This document shows positions 1-8,196 of a DNA stretch of 64,000 bases, one piece after another. How positions within the stretch are numbered: position 1 is the first letter of the stretch; every line of letters begins with the position of its first letter. This DNA comes from Sphingomonas panacisoli. Lineage in GTDB: Bacteria; Pseudomonadota; Alphaproteobacteria; Sphingomonadales; Sphingomonadaceae. Below the pieces are notes generated by a model. That model saw only the letters and a program-made list of their open reading frames with translations, made no database searches and was not told the origin of the DNA. The position numbers were made by a program, and so were the translations under genes. The stretch lies in NCBI RefSeq assembly GCF_007859635.1, contig NZ_CP042306.1, forward strand, positions 2,294,001 through 2,358,000, written 5' to 3'.

Positions 1-477
1 TAGGACTTGCTCGCTCCGGCTGTTGCCGATCGCCGAAAAGGCGTTGGCAGGCAGGACCCGATCGGAGGCCAACGGAATCTCGGTGGCGACGGTCGGGGAC
101 AGGGTATAGCCGCCCGCCGGATAGCAGATTTCCGGCCGATGGATCTGCAACACGCCGTCCTGGAAATTCTTGTAGGCGATCAGCAGCATGATCACCTGCC
201 CCGCCGGGTCGGAGTACGTCCGGGTGACCAAATTGTCGTACAGTCGCGCGGACAATGCGTCCTCGGGCGGCAGGACCAGCCCGCTGGTCTGCTGGAAATG
301 CCACGACCCGATCGTATCGGGGACCAGCGCGTTGAACTTGTCGCTCGCGATCGCCGGCGCGATCGGCTGCGGGATGCGCGACATCGCCGCGCCGGACGCC
401 GCGAGCATCGCACCACCCGCAATGAATGCCCGCCGATTGACGCGGGGGCCGAACCCCGGCTTGCCGTCGTCGGTCAT
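1..477 (-). CDS. EpsI-family exosortase-associated protein (partial, C-terminus off the window)
   Basis: This is my own translation of the minus strand from an ATG at 477; it stays open to the window edge (159 codons). The N-terminus carries NRRAFIAGG followed by an Ala-rich stretch, resembling a twin-arginine signal. The mature part holds IHRPEICYPAGGY, the signature of EpsI proteins, whose Cys is conserved. EpsI proteins are periplasmic partners of exosortases in polysaccharide clusters; their exact role is not settled. The start overlaps the exosortase stop as ATGA, so the two are translationally coupled and this is the last visible gene of the minus-strand operon. Confidence 0.85.
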   Translation of the reverse strand, partial: MTDDGKPGFGPRVNRRAFIAGGAMLAASGAAMSRIPQPIAPAIASDKFNALVPDTIGSWHFQQTSGLVLPPEDALSARLYDNLVTRTYSDPAGQVIMLLIAYKNFQDGVLQIHRPEICYPAGGYTLSPTVATEIPLASDRVLPANAFSAIGNSRSEQVL

Positions 478-1487
478 ACCGCCGCTCCTCCTGCATCGAC
501 CGGTGCCGGGTTGTTCTCCGACTTGATCCGCCCAAGGATAGGGCCGACCGCGGAGTCGATCCCGAACAGGATCAGCAGCGCCGCTGCGAACATCGTCAGC
601 CCGGCGAAATTGTGCAGGAAGCCCTGCGCCGCCGCTTCACCGGCATAATAGGTCAGCAGGATCAGGATCAGCACGCGGACGAAATTCGCCGCCATCGCGA
701 CCGGAATGATGAACAGCGCCAGCACCGCCGCGCGCGCCAGATTACCGGCATGGCGGACATAGATGTAGAATGTCGCAAGCACCGATAGCGAGATAATCGA
801 GTTGAGCCCCGCGCAGGCGGCCGCCACGAGCAACTGATATTGGCCGATCTGGATCGACACGCCGGTATAGCCGATCGGATAGCCGAACAGCGACAGCAAC
901 CACACCGCCGTTTCCGTGATCGCGATCTTCATCGGTAGCGTCAGCGCGTAGACCACCGTATCGGGCGGCGGAAAGACGAACGCCATATAGAACAACGGAA
1001 ACGCCAACCGCCGAAGCACCGCGCCGCCCACGATGGCATAGGCGCCGGTGAGCAATACCGCGTACATCACATAGCCTTCGATCTCGACGATCTGCGAGAT
1101 GCGGGCGACGACGTACAGCGCAAGCAACGGCACCATCAGCACGACCGGCCGCCACCAAGGCGGCGGTGCGATCGGCCCGACATCCTTCCACGCGTGATAG
1201 AGCAGCCAGACGCCGGTCAGCAGGACGATCGGGCCGTGCGCGCCCTGTTCGGTCGACCAGCTTTCGCGCGCGACCATCAACATCGTCGGCAACGCGATCG
1301 CCACGGCGCCGGCCGCCAGCACCAGTGCGGCCAACAGCGTCGGCCCCGACCACAAACCGGGACCTCGCGGCGCGATGGCGACCGTCGATCCGCCCGGTGC
1401 GCTGGTCACGGTGCCGTCCACGGAATCGACGATCACCGCCGCACGCTCTGGCGCATTATGGACATCGTCGGTCATCGGGCGTGGCAC
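474..1487 (-). CDS. xrtV: Exosortase (likely exosortase V type)
   Basis: A 337-residue polytopic inner-membrane transpeptidase that recognises C-terminal PEP-CTERM-like signals. The exosortase triad is visible: Cys225 in AAACAGLNS, Arg271 in AANFVRV and His292 in GFLHNFAG, all at membrane-helix boundaries. About eight hydrophobic segments start after residue 48; the first 45 residues are a variable cytoplasmic head. A second in-frame Met at residue 5 could be the true start. It lies downstream of the export and chain-length genes and overlaps the EpsI start. Assignment to the V subtype is inferred from the sphingomonad context and the small accessory gene at 12915. Confidence 0.88.
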   Translation of the reverse strand: MPRPMTDDVHNAPERAAVIVDSVDGTVTSAPGGSTVAIAPRGPGLWSGPTLLAALVLAAGAVAIALPTMLMVARESWSTEQGAHGPIVLLTGVWLLYHAWKDVGPIAPPPWWRPVVLMVPLLALYVVARISQIVEIEGYVMYAVLLTGAYAIVGGAVLRRLAFPLFYMAFVFPPPDTVVYALTLPMKIAITETAVWLLSLFGYPIGYTGVSIQIGQYQLLVAAACAGLNSIISLSVLATFYIYVRHAGNLARAAVLALFIIPVAMAANFVRVLILILLTYYAGEAAAQGFLHNFAGLTMFAAALLILFGIDSAVGPILGRIKSENNPAPVDAGGAAV

Positions 1488-1528
1488 TTTGTCATGTCGT
1501 TCTGAACTTACCTGTCAGCCTCTAACGC

Positions 1529-2347
1529 TCAGTCGTAACTCTTCATCCCGTAGCGATCGCCGTAACCGTAGCCGTAGGGATCGGCGAACCCGCCCTTGTA
1601 GCGGTTCAGCACCGTGCCCAGGCACGGCGCGGGGTGCAGCAAGCGGACCGTTTCCTCGATCTGGCGCGCGGTCGACACGCCGTGGTCGACGACCAGCAGA
1701 TACGCATCGAGATACTCCATGCACATGATCGCATCGTCGTCGGCGAACACCGGCGGCAAGTCGAAGATCATGAGGACGTCCTGCGGCATCGCGCGCAACT
1801 GTTCGATGAACGAGCGGAACCGGTCCGACGCCAGAAGTTCGCTCGACGGCGCCTCGCTGCGGATCGTCGGCACGATCACCAGCTTCGATTCGTTGATCCG
1901 GCAGGCGATGTCGCGGGGATTGTCGATCTTGCCTTCGAGATAGTCGCTCAGACCCTTGTCCGTCGGGTTCCCGAACGTATCCCAGATCGACCCGCGGCGG
2001 AGATCGAGATCGGCCAGCACCACCGTTGTCCCGGCGGTCGCCGCGAGGGCGGCCGCGAGATTGATCGACGTGAAGGTCTTGCCGGCGTCCGGCGTCGCGC
2101 TGGTGACGCCGATCATGCGCCAATTATTGCGCTTCATGATCTTCGTGACCTGCGCGCGCAGCAGATGGTAGGCGCGCGACCGGCGGTCGCGGTTGTTGAA
2201 ACCGACGATCCGCTGGTCGTCGAGCATCTCACGCGACAGGTTGAGCTTCGCGAGCGGGTCGGCCGGCTGGAACAACGGGCGCGCCGTCGTCAGCACGCCG
2301 GATGCATTCGCCGCCCCCATGTCCGGTGCGATCGGGCTGTCGGTCAT
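1529..2347 (-). CDS. CpsD/CapB-like cytoplasmic tyrosine kinase domain protein of the EPS machinery
   Basis: A 272-residue P-loop protein matching the cytoplasmic half of Wzc-type bacterial tyrosine kinases. Walker A is SATPDAGKT (residues 83-91), the Walker A' region is VVLADLDLRRG (about 109-119), and Walker B is VLMIFDLPP (191-199). The C-terminus is tyrosine-rich (DPYGYGYGDRYGMKSYD), as expected for an autophosphorylation tail. These proteins control chain length and export by phosphorylation cycling with a separate membrane partner, here the gene immediately upstream, which it overlaps by 4 bases. It corresponds in role to GelE/ExoP-C of sphingan and succinoglycan systems. Confidence 0.88.
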   Translation of the reverse strand: MTDSPIAPDMGAANASGVLTTARPLFQPADPLAKLNLSREMLDDQRIVGFNNRDRRSRAYHLLRAQVTKIMKRNNWRMIGVTSATPDAGKTFTSINLAAALAATAGTTVVLADLDLRRGSIWDTFGNPTDKGLSDYLEGKIDNPRDIACRINESKLVIVPTIRSEAPSSELLASDRFRSFIEQLRAMPQDVLMIFDLPPVFADDDAIMCMEYLDAYLLVVDHGVSTARQIEETVRLLHPAPCLGTVLNRYKGGFADPYGYGYGDRYGMKSYD

Positions 2348-3829
2348 GCGGCGTCTTCTTCCTTGGGTCGGCGGCGGAACGGATTGCGAAAGACGCGCTG
2401 CCAGAATGAGGGGCGGTCGTCGGCCTTGCCGTCGCCGGCAATGATCGGGATGAGAGCGAGCGTCGGGCTGCCCGTGATCTGCGCGACGCGGCCCGGCGTG
2501 CGGATCGGCCGCAGCAGCATCTCGACCAACAACGCCAGCAGGACGCCCAGGCCGCCGCCGCCGATCACGCCGCCAGCAAAGATCAGCAGGCGATTGGGCG
2601 ATGCGGGCTTGTCCGGCACGACCGGGGGGTCGACCACGACCAGCCGCTCGCCCAACTGCTCGTTGGCGGCGCGCGATCCGGCCTGCGCGGTCATCAGCCG
2701 CGCCGAGATGGCGTCGAACTGCTTGTACAGCCCGTCCAGCTTGGCTTGCAGCTGGGTCGTTAGCTGCTGTACCGCAGGGGCCTTCGACTGCGAACTGATC
2801 GTCGCGGACACCGCACCCATTTCCTGGGCCTTGGCCGCGCGCAGCTTGCCGATCTGTTCATTGTTGAACTTGATCTGCTCGTCGATGTTGTTGACCGGCA
2901 CCTTCTTGATGTTCTGCGCGGCGAGGCGCTTCGCTTCTTCCAGTCGCGCCTTCGCGAGCCGAACGTCGGGATGGTCTTCCGAAAATTGCGCGCGCGCCGC
3001 GGCCAAGGCAGTTTCGGCGCTGGCGACCGCCGGATCGCGCTGATCAGACGTGGCGACATCCGACTTCTGCAACTGCAGCGACTGGTTCTGACGCATCAGA
3101 TCGGCGATCTGCATGTCGTAGCCGACGCTGCCGCCGGTGACCGGCGTGTTGGACCGTGCCAGCACGCCGCCATATTGCAGGTTGAGCTTCGCGATCTGCT
3201 CTTCCAGCGCGCCGATTTGGCGCTTCAGGTTGTTGCCCTGTTCGGTCAGGAACTGCACCGCCTGGTTGGCGTTGGCGACGTCGACGGTCGAGTTCAGCTC
3301 GACGATCTGCTCCATCAGGTCCTGCGCGATCGCCTGGGCCTTGACCGGATCCGAATAGCGGTAGCTCAGCCTGAACGCGATCGTCCGGTCTTCCGGCTTC
3401 GCGGCGTTGAGATCGGCATCCATCGACGTCAGCGCGATTTCACCGCGCATCGTGTCGATGATCGACGACAACGGCTTGCGCGCGCGGTCGGACGTGTAGA
3501 GGTCGTTCGTTTCGATCAGCGCGAGCAGCTTCGGCCGCGTGATGATCTGCTGGCGAAGCGCTTCGATCCTGCGGTTGATCAGGTCGGCGTCGCTGGCGGT
3601 ACCGATGACATCGTTCGGCAGACTGGGCGATTGCACCAGCAGGGTAGCGCTCGATCTCGTACTGGCGCGGTAACAGCAACGCCGCCGCCGCCGCCGCGAC
3701 CAGCCCGATCACCAACGGGATGATCAGGAACCAGCGGCGCTGCCAAATGATCGACGGCAATTGCGCTATAAAGCCGCCATCGCCGGCCGCTACGACAGTT
3801 GCATCATCACCGTTGTAATAGTCGTTCAC
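2344..3829 (-). pseudogene. Wzz/GumC-like polysaccharide chain-length determinant, interrupted by a +1 frameshift
   Basis: Two frames give one protein. Residues from a GTG at 3829 (NDYYNGDD...) include TM1, RRWFLIIPLVIGLVAAAAAA. The second frame, open from about 3640, continues with LLVQSPSLPNDV, a long coiled-coil periplasmic region, the terminal motif VVDPPVVPDKPASPNR, TM2 and a basic tail. Removing one base between about 3641 and 3664 joins LLPRQYE to SSATLLVQSPSLP, the usual Wzz junction. The GTG overlaps the upstream stop (GTGA) and the 3' end overlaps the kinase, so operon context argues for function. The extra base is either a sequencing error or a real lesion. Confidence 0.8.
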
Positions 3830-5091
3830 TGTCCCGTCCCAATGCGAACCTGCAGGCCCATCGAAATTCCCACGTTCGGCCGGCGCCGCAGCCCCGATGT
3901 GATGCTCTTCGAAAAATTGCTCGCTACGAATGCGGTCAATTTCTTGCTGATTTGGTTATCGTAGCGCACCGACGCGTTGACGAAGTCGATCGCCGGCGCT
4001 CCGCCACCGATCGCCGCCGTACGGCCGCGCCCGGTCCGCGAATAGGCGCCCGACACCGACAGATTCTCGCGCGCCGACAGCCGCAGCGAATAGTCCGCGG
4101 TGAGCGTATCCGACACGCGGACATTGCCGTCGGCCGCGGGCTGCGGACTCCTGAGAGCGCCCAGGCACAAGTTCGACGATTCGTCCTGCCAGCAGAAGCG
4201 CAGGCGAGCCGAGAGCGCGGTGAAATTCGTATCCGGTAAGCCGCCACGGCCGTCGATCTTGGTGAAAGACGCGCCGAGACCGAGGTTCAGCGACCAGTGC
4301 GACCCGAGCCGGCGATCGACCGACGCCAGCAACTCGGCCGTCCGCGCGTCACCCTGGCGCAGGCTGAGATAGTTGGTCTTGGTCAGCGTGCCGATCAAAC
4401 CGACCGAGAACAGTTCGTCGAGCCGGTGGTTGAGCTGCAATTGGCCGCTATACGTATTGTAATCGTCGTACGACGTCAGCGCGAAGCGAAGCGCGCGCGC
4501 CGACAGATCGAGCGACGCGCTCGACCGCGCGCCGAGCTGCATATCCGCGCCAACGCCCGATCCGTACGAGGTGAAGCGCGTCCGTTGGCCCAGGATGTTC
4601 GCGTCGCTCAGTCCGGTCAGCGGATTGAGACCCGCCAGCGGATCGGGCTGCGTCGGATCCGGAATGATGCTCGTCGGATCGACCGGCGACAGGCTGGGCC
4701 GACCATAACCGCTGAAGCCGCCTACGCTGTACGAGAAAGATCCCGAACCGCGCAGCGTCAGTCGATCCGACTGCCGACTGGAGATATCGGTGTTGACGCC
4801 ATAGCTGTCCTCAAGTCCGTAGCGGCGGAGGAACTGGCGGAACGACGCCCAGCCAGTGACGTCGACCGTCGTACGGTCGTCGCGCGCAACGACCGTACCC
4901 CGCACGTCCGCCGTCGCCGCGACGGCCGCGCCGTGCGAATTGGTGTCGTTATAGGGATTGCTTTCCGCGGAACCGCCGACCGACGCGACCACGCTCGTCT
5001 GCACGTCCTGCGCGTATGCGGCGCCCGGTACGCCGACGATGGCGACCAGCCCGATACAGCGTCCGGCGTGCCGAACTGCTCGACTGCGCAT
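3826..5091 (-). CDS. Outer-membrane beta-barrel protein of the EPS/exosortase locus
   Basis: A 421-residue protein with a clear signal peptide (cleavage probably after GAAYA). The rest is alternating-polarity beta strands rich in Arg, Ser, Asn and aromatic residues, repeatedly with patterns such as LSLRQG and YSRTGRG, and ending in VGISMGLQVRIGTGQ, typical of outer-membrane barrels. Barrels of this kind sit next to Wza/Wzz genes in exosortase-linked EPS loci and are thought to help export or assembly; no enzyme motif is seen. The stop overlaps the GTG of the chain-length gene. Exact role unknown. Confidence 0.75.
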   Translation of the reverse strand: MRSRAVRHAGRCIGLVAIVGVPGAAYAQDVQTSVVASVGGSAESNPYNDTNSHGAAVAATADVRGTVVARDDRTTVDVTGWASFRQFLRRYGLEDSYGVNTDISSRQSDRLTLRGSGSFSYSVGGFSGYGRPSLSPVDPTSIIPDPTQPDPLAGLNPLTGLSDANILGQRTRFTSYGSGVGADMQLGARSSASLDLSARALRFALTSYDDYNTYSGQLQLNHRLDELFSVGLIGTLTKTNYLSLRQGDARTAELLASVDRRLGSHWSLNLGLGASFTKIDGRGGLPDTNFTALSARLRFCWQDESSNLCLGALRSPQPAADGNVRVSDTLTADYSLRLSARENLSVSGAYSRTGRGRTAAIGGGAPAIDFVNASVRYDNQISKKLTAFVASNFSKSITSGLRRRPNVGISMGLQVRIGTGQ

Positions 5092-5124
5092 TTTCCCAAA
5101 CCCCCTTGCCGCGTCCCGTGAAAT

Positions 5125-5727
5125 TTACGGTACGACGACGATATCGCCCGCCACCAGCGGGACAATGTTAGTCTTGTCGAGTGTGCTGCCGCTCGCGCTG
5201 CCCTTGAACACCGACCCCAGCTTCACCTTCAGCGTGATCAACTGACTGCCCTGGTGGCGGATGATCGATACGCCGTCGAGATTGGCGAAGTCCGCCGGGC
5301 CGCCGGCTAGGCTGACCGCGTCGAGCACGTTGATGTAGCGACCTGGGTTGAACGACCCGGGCGACCGCACCTTACCGACCACCGAGAACGACAGGCCGAC
5401 CGGCGAGCGGACCGACACCGTAACGTTGGGCACGTCGCCCTTATACTGGCTTTTCAGACGCTCGCTCACGAGGCGCTCGACCGCTTGCGGCAGGAGCCCC
5501 TGCACCCGCAACTGACCGACCAGCGGGAACGCGATCGTGCCGTCGGGCAATACGTGGAGAACACGCTGGAGCCGCTCTTCGCCCCAGACGTAGATCTCCA
5601 GCTCGTCGCCGGCATTGATCGTATAGGTGGCTTGGGTTGCACTGGTGTCGGCCGTCGCTTGTGCGGTGGCCGGTGCCGAAAGCGGGATTGCCATCATTGC
5701 CATGGCGCAACCGATCGTTTTAACCAT
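5125..5727 (-). CDS. Wza-like polysaccharide export protein (short, Poly_export + SLBB)
   Basis: The start is placed at the ATG at 5727 because a standard signal peptide (MVKTIGCAMAMMAIPLSAPATAQA) follows it; an in-frame Met lies 14 codons upstream. The mature protein opens with YTINAGDELEIYVWGE, the Poly_export domain hallmark, then an SLBB-like domain (FSVVGKVRSPGSFNPGRY, VLDAVSLAGG). At about 200 residues it lacks the C-terminal amphipathic helix of Escherichia coli Wza and matches the short GelD/SpsD-type proteins. It is the first gene of the minus-strand export operon, divergent from the TPR gene across about 95 bp that must hold both promoters. Confidence 0.88.
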   Translation of the reverse strand: MVKTIGCAMAMMAIPLSAPATAQATADTSATQATYTINAGDELEIYVWGEERLQRVLHVLPDGTIAFPLVGQLRVQGLLPQAVERLVSERLKSQYKGDVPNVTVSVRSPVGLSFSVVGKVRSPGSFNPGRYINVLDAVSLAGGPADFANLDGVSIIRHQGSQLITLKVKLGSVFKGSASGSTLDKTNIVPLVAGDIVVVP

Positions 5728-5823
5728 GGCCGGCAGTTGCCGCCCCTCCCCTGTCAGGCAAAAACGCAATACTTGAACTCCATTCCGCTCGACTGAGGTA
5801 ATGGCGGCGCTATAGCAGTGCGA

Positions 5824-7402
5824 ATGTCTGCCTTCCAGTCCAAAACCCGCTCCGCAACATGGTTACGACACCGGTGTGTCATTGTGGCATTATCTGCGAC
5901 GGTATTAATAAGTGGCTGTGGCGACAGGACCAAACGCGCCTATGCGGAGGCCGCGCAAGCGCAGGCGTTGCTTGACGCGGGTGACCTGCAAGGCGCGCAA
6001 ATCGCGATCGCGCGGGCCATTTCGCTACGCGGCGACCAGATCGAATTCCAGTTGCTCAACGGGCGGATCAACTATCAGCGCAAGGATTATCAGGGCGCGT
6101 TTGAGGCCTATAGCCTGGCGCTGTCGATCGACCCGATGAACCCCGAAGCGTTGCAAGCGGTATCGCAGATCGGCGCGTCGATGGGCCGGGAGGCGGAATC
6201 GACCGCGGCCACCAATCGCATCCTGTCGAACGATCCGAACAATCTTCCGGCCTTGCTGGTCAAGGGTGTCCAGTTGCTCGGCCGCAAGGATATCGACGGG
6301 GCGCAGGCAGTCGGCGAACAGATGCTGAAGGTCGATCCTAAGAACGAAGCCGGCATGGTGCTGAAGGCCCGCGCGATGTTCCTCAACAACCAGCAACCGG
6401 AAGCGCTGGCCTTGCTGCGCGACGGGCTGAAGCAGATCGGCCCAACCCAGATGATCGTGTCGGCGCTGCTCGAATGCGCCCGCGATCAGGGCGATTCCTG
6501 AGGTCATGCTGCAGCAATTCAAAGCGCTTAGCGAGATCGTACCGGACAATATCGACCTGACGATCGACGAGGCCAACCTCGACTACAAGCTCGGCCGGAA
6601 AGACGACGCGAACGGGCGAGTATGGGCATTGCTGGCCAAGCATGGCGGAGATCACGACGCGATGGATCGCCTGAAGGATTTGTGGGCGGAATATGATTCG
6701 TCGCCGCTCGATGCCAATCAGATTTCCACCCTCGCCAGCGATGGCGCGCCGGTCGCACGGCTGATGGTGGCGCGGTTCTATCTCGCTGCGAACGATTCCA
6801 AGACGGCCCGCGCGTTGGTCGGATCGTTGCCCGGCGGCGAGGCAGACGGGCTGCGCGCCAAGATCACGTACAAGGAAAGCGGCGGATCCGATGCCTCGGC
6901 GGCCGAGGCCGTGCTGGCGACCGACAAGAACAATTGCGACGCGCTGGCGGTTCGCGCGTCCGACGCGATCCGCCGCGGCCAGCCATCGACGGCGGTCGTC
7001 GCCGCGCAGGAAATCGCCAGCCAATGCCCGGATCGCGACGGGTTCGATCTGCTCGCGCAGGCCTACCGCAGCAAGGGCGACAATGCCGGGGTTCGCCGCG
7101 CCTTCCTCGACGGCACGCGCGCCCGGCCGCTCGATACCGCGCCCGTCGCGCATTACGTGACGTGGCTGGTCAGCACCGGCGACGCCGACGGCGCGGCCGA
7201 CGTCGCCCGCCGGCTGACCCAGCGCGCACCCGCCAAGGTGAGCGGCTGGCTGCTGCTGGCGGCCGCCTGCGGGCGCACGACGCAGCCGCTATGCGTCGAG
7301 GATGCGAAGGCCGGCGAAGCGACCGCGCGCAAGACGTTCTCGATCGATCTGCCCCCGGGCGAGCGCCGGCCCAGTCCGTTGTTGGGCAGCAGCTGGCGGT
7401 GA
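5824..7402 (+). pseudogene. TPR-repeat lipoprotein of the EPS locus, interrupted by a +1 frameshift
   Basis: The first part (5824-6501) has a lipoprotein signal ending LISGCGD and several tetratricopeptide repeats (AYAEAAQAQALLDAGDLQGA...). It stops at TGA 6499-6501. A second frame from about 6497 to 7402 continues with TPR-like helices (SEIVPDNIDLTIDEANLDYKLG). Deleting one base at about 6493-6500 fuses ...ARDQGD to PEVMLQQFKAL, restoring one protein of about 525 residues; the second half has no ribosome-binding site of its own. Large TPR proteins (PrsT-like) accompany exosortase EPS systems. The start at ATG 5824 follows an in-frame GTG at 5818. Confidence 0.72.
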
Positions 7403-8196
7403 ATGCGGGCGGCGCGCCACCGCCCGACAGCGTGGAATTCCTGGACCTGCATTTCGCGCGGATGGAACTCGATCAGGCAGCGCGATGGGTGCTCGCTGCG
7501 TTGGCCGCGCCGCGCTTCAAATACGTCGTTACGCCGAACGTCGACCACGTCGTCCGTCTGCACAACAATGCCGGCGCGCCCTGGCACGCAGCGTTCGTCG
7601 CGGCCGAGCGCGATGCCGATCTCTGCATCAACGATAGCCGCATCCTGGCGAAGCTCGCTGGCCTGTCGGGCCTCTCGCTGCCGGTGGTGCCAGGCAGCGA
7701 CCTGACGCGCATCCTGATCGAAGCTGGTGTTTCATCGGGTACGAAGGTCGCGCTGATCGGCGGTCGCGACACCGACGCAGCGTGGCTGCAATCCCAACTC
7801 ACCACCGCCGAGGTGCTGCATTTCGAACCGCCGTTCGGCGTATTGCACGATCCCGACGCTCAGCAGTCGATCGTCGATTTCGTCGAAGCCGAGCAACCCA
7901 ACCTGACGCTCTTCGCGATCGGCGCACCGCAAAGCGAGATCGTCGCGCACCAGATTCGGGAACGCGGCAAGGCGCGCGGTGTCGCATTGTGCATCGGCGC
8001 GTCGATCGAGTTCCTGACCGGCGCCAAGCGCCGCGCGCCGCGCGTTATGCAGCGGATGGGGCTCGAATGGGCGTTCCGCCTGCTCAGCGAGCCGCGCCGC
8101 TTGTGGCGCCGCTACTTGATAGAAGGTCCGCCGATCTTCGCGATTTGGTGGCGGTGGCGCGGCGCGCGACGGGGGGTCACGTCCCCGCCGCCTTGA
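7399..8196 (+). CDS. WecG/TagA/CpsF family glycosyltransferase
   Basis: A 265-residue GT26 enzyme, usually transferring N-acetylmannosamine(-uronate) or a related sugar to a polyprenyl-linked acceptor. Family motifs are visible: YVVTPNVDHVVRLHNN, DADLCINDSRIL, LPVVPGSDL, a Rossmann-type VALIGGRD, LFAIGAPQSE, ALCIGASIEFLTG and the C-terminal MGLEWAFRLLSEPRRLWRRY. The start is the GTG at 7399, overlapping the TPR stop as GTGA, so it is coupled to that gene. Its 3' end overlaps the convergent gene at 8177 by 20 bp. It probably builds part of the EPS repeat unit; the sugar cannot be read from sequence. Confidence 0.88.
   Translation: MNAGGAPPPDSVEFLDLHFARMELDQAARWVLAALAAPRFKYVVTPNVDHVVRLHNNAGAPWHAAFVAAERDADLCINDSRILAKLAGLSGLSLPVVPGSDLTRILIEAGVSSGTKVALIGGRDTDAAWLQSQLTTAEVLHFEPPFGVLHDPDAQQSIVDFVEAEQPNLTLFAIGAPQSEIVAHQIRERGKARGVALCIGASIEFLTGAKRRAPRVMQRMGLEWAFRLLSEPRRLWRRYLIEGPPIFAIWWRWRGARRGVTSPPP

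Noticed and set aside
1634..3043. A 469-codon plus-strand open frame across the kinase and Wzz-like genes
   Set aside because: Low-complexity Arg/Asp-rich translation, no motif, antisense to two recognised genes.
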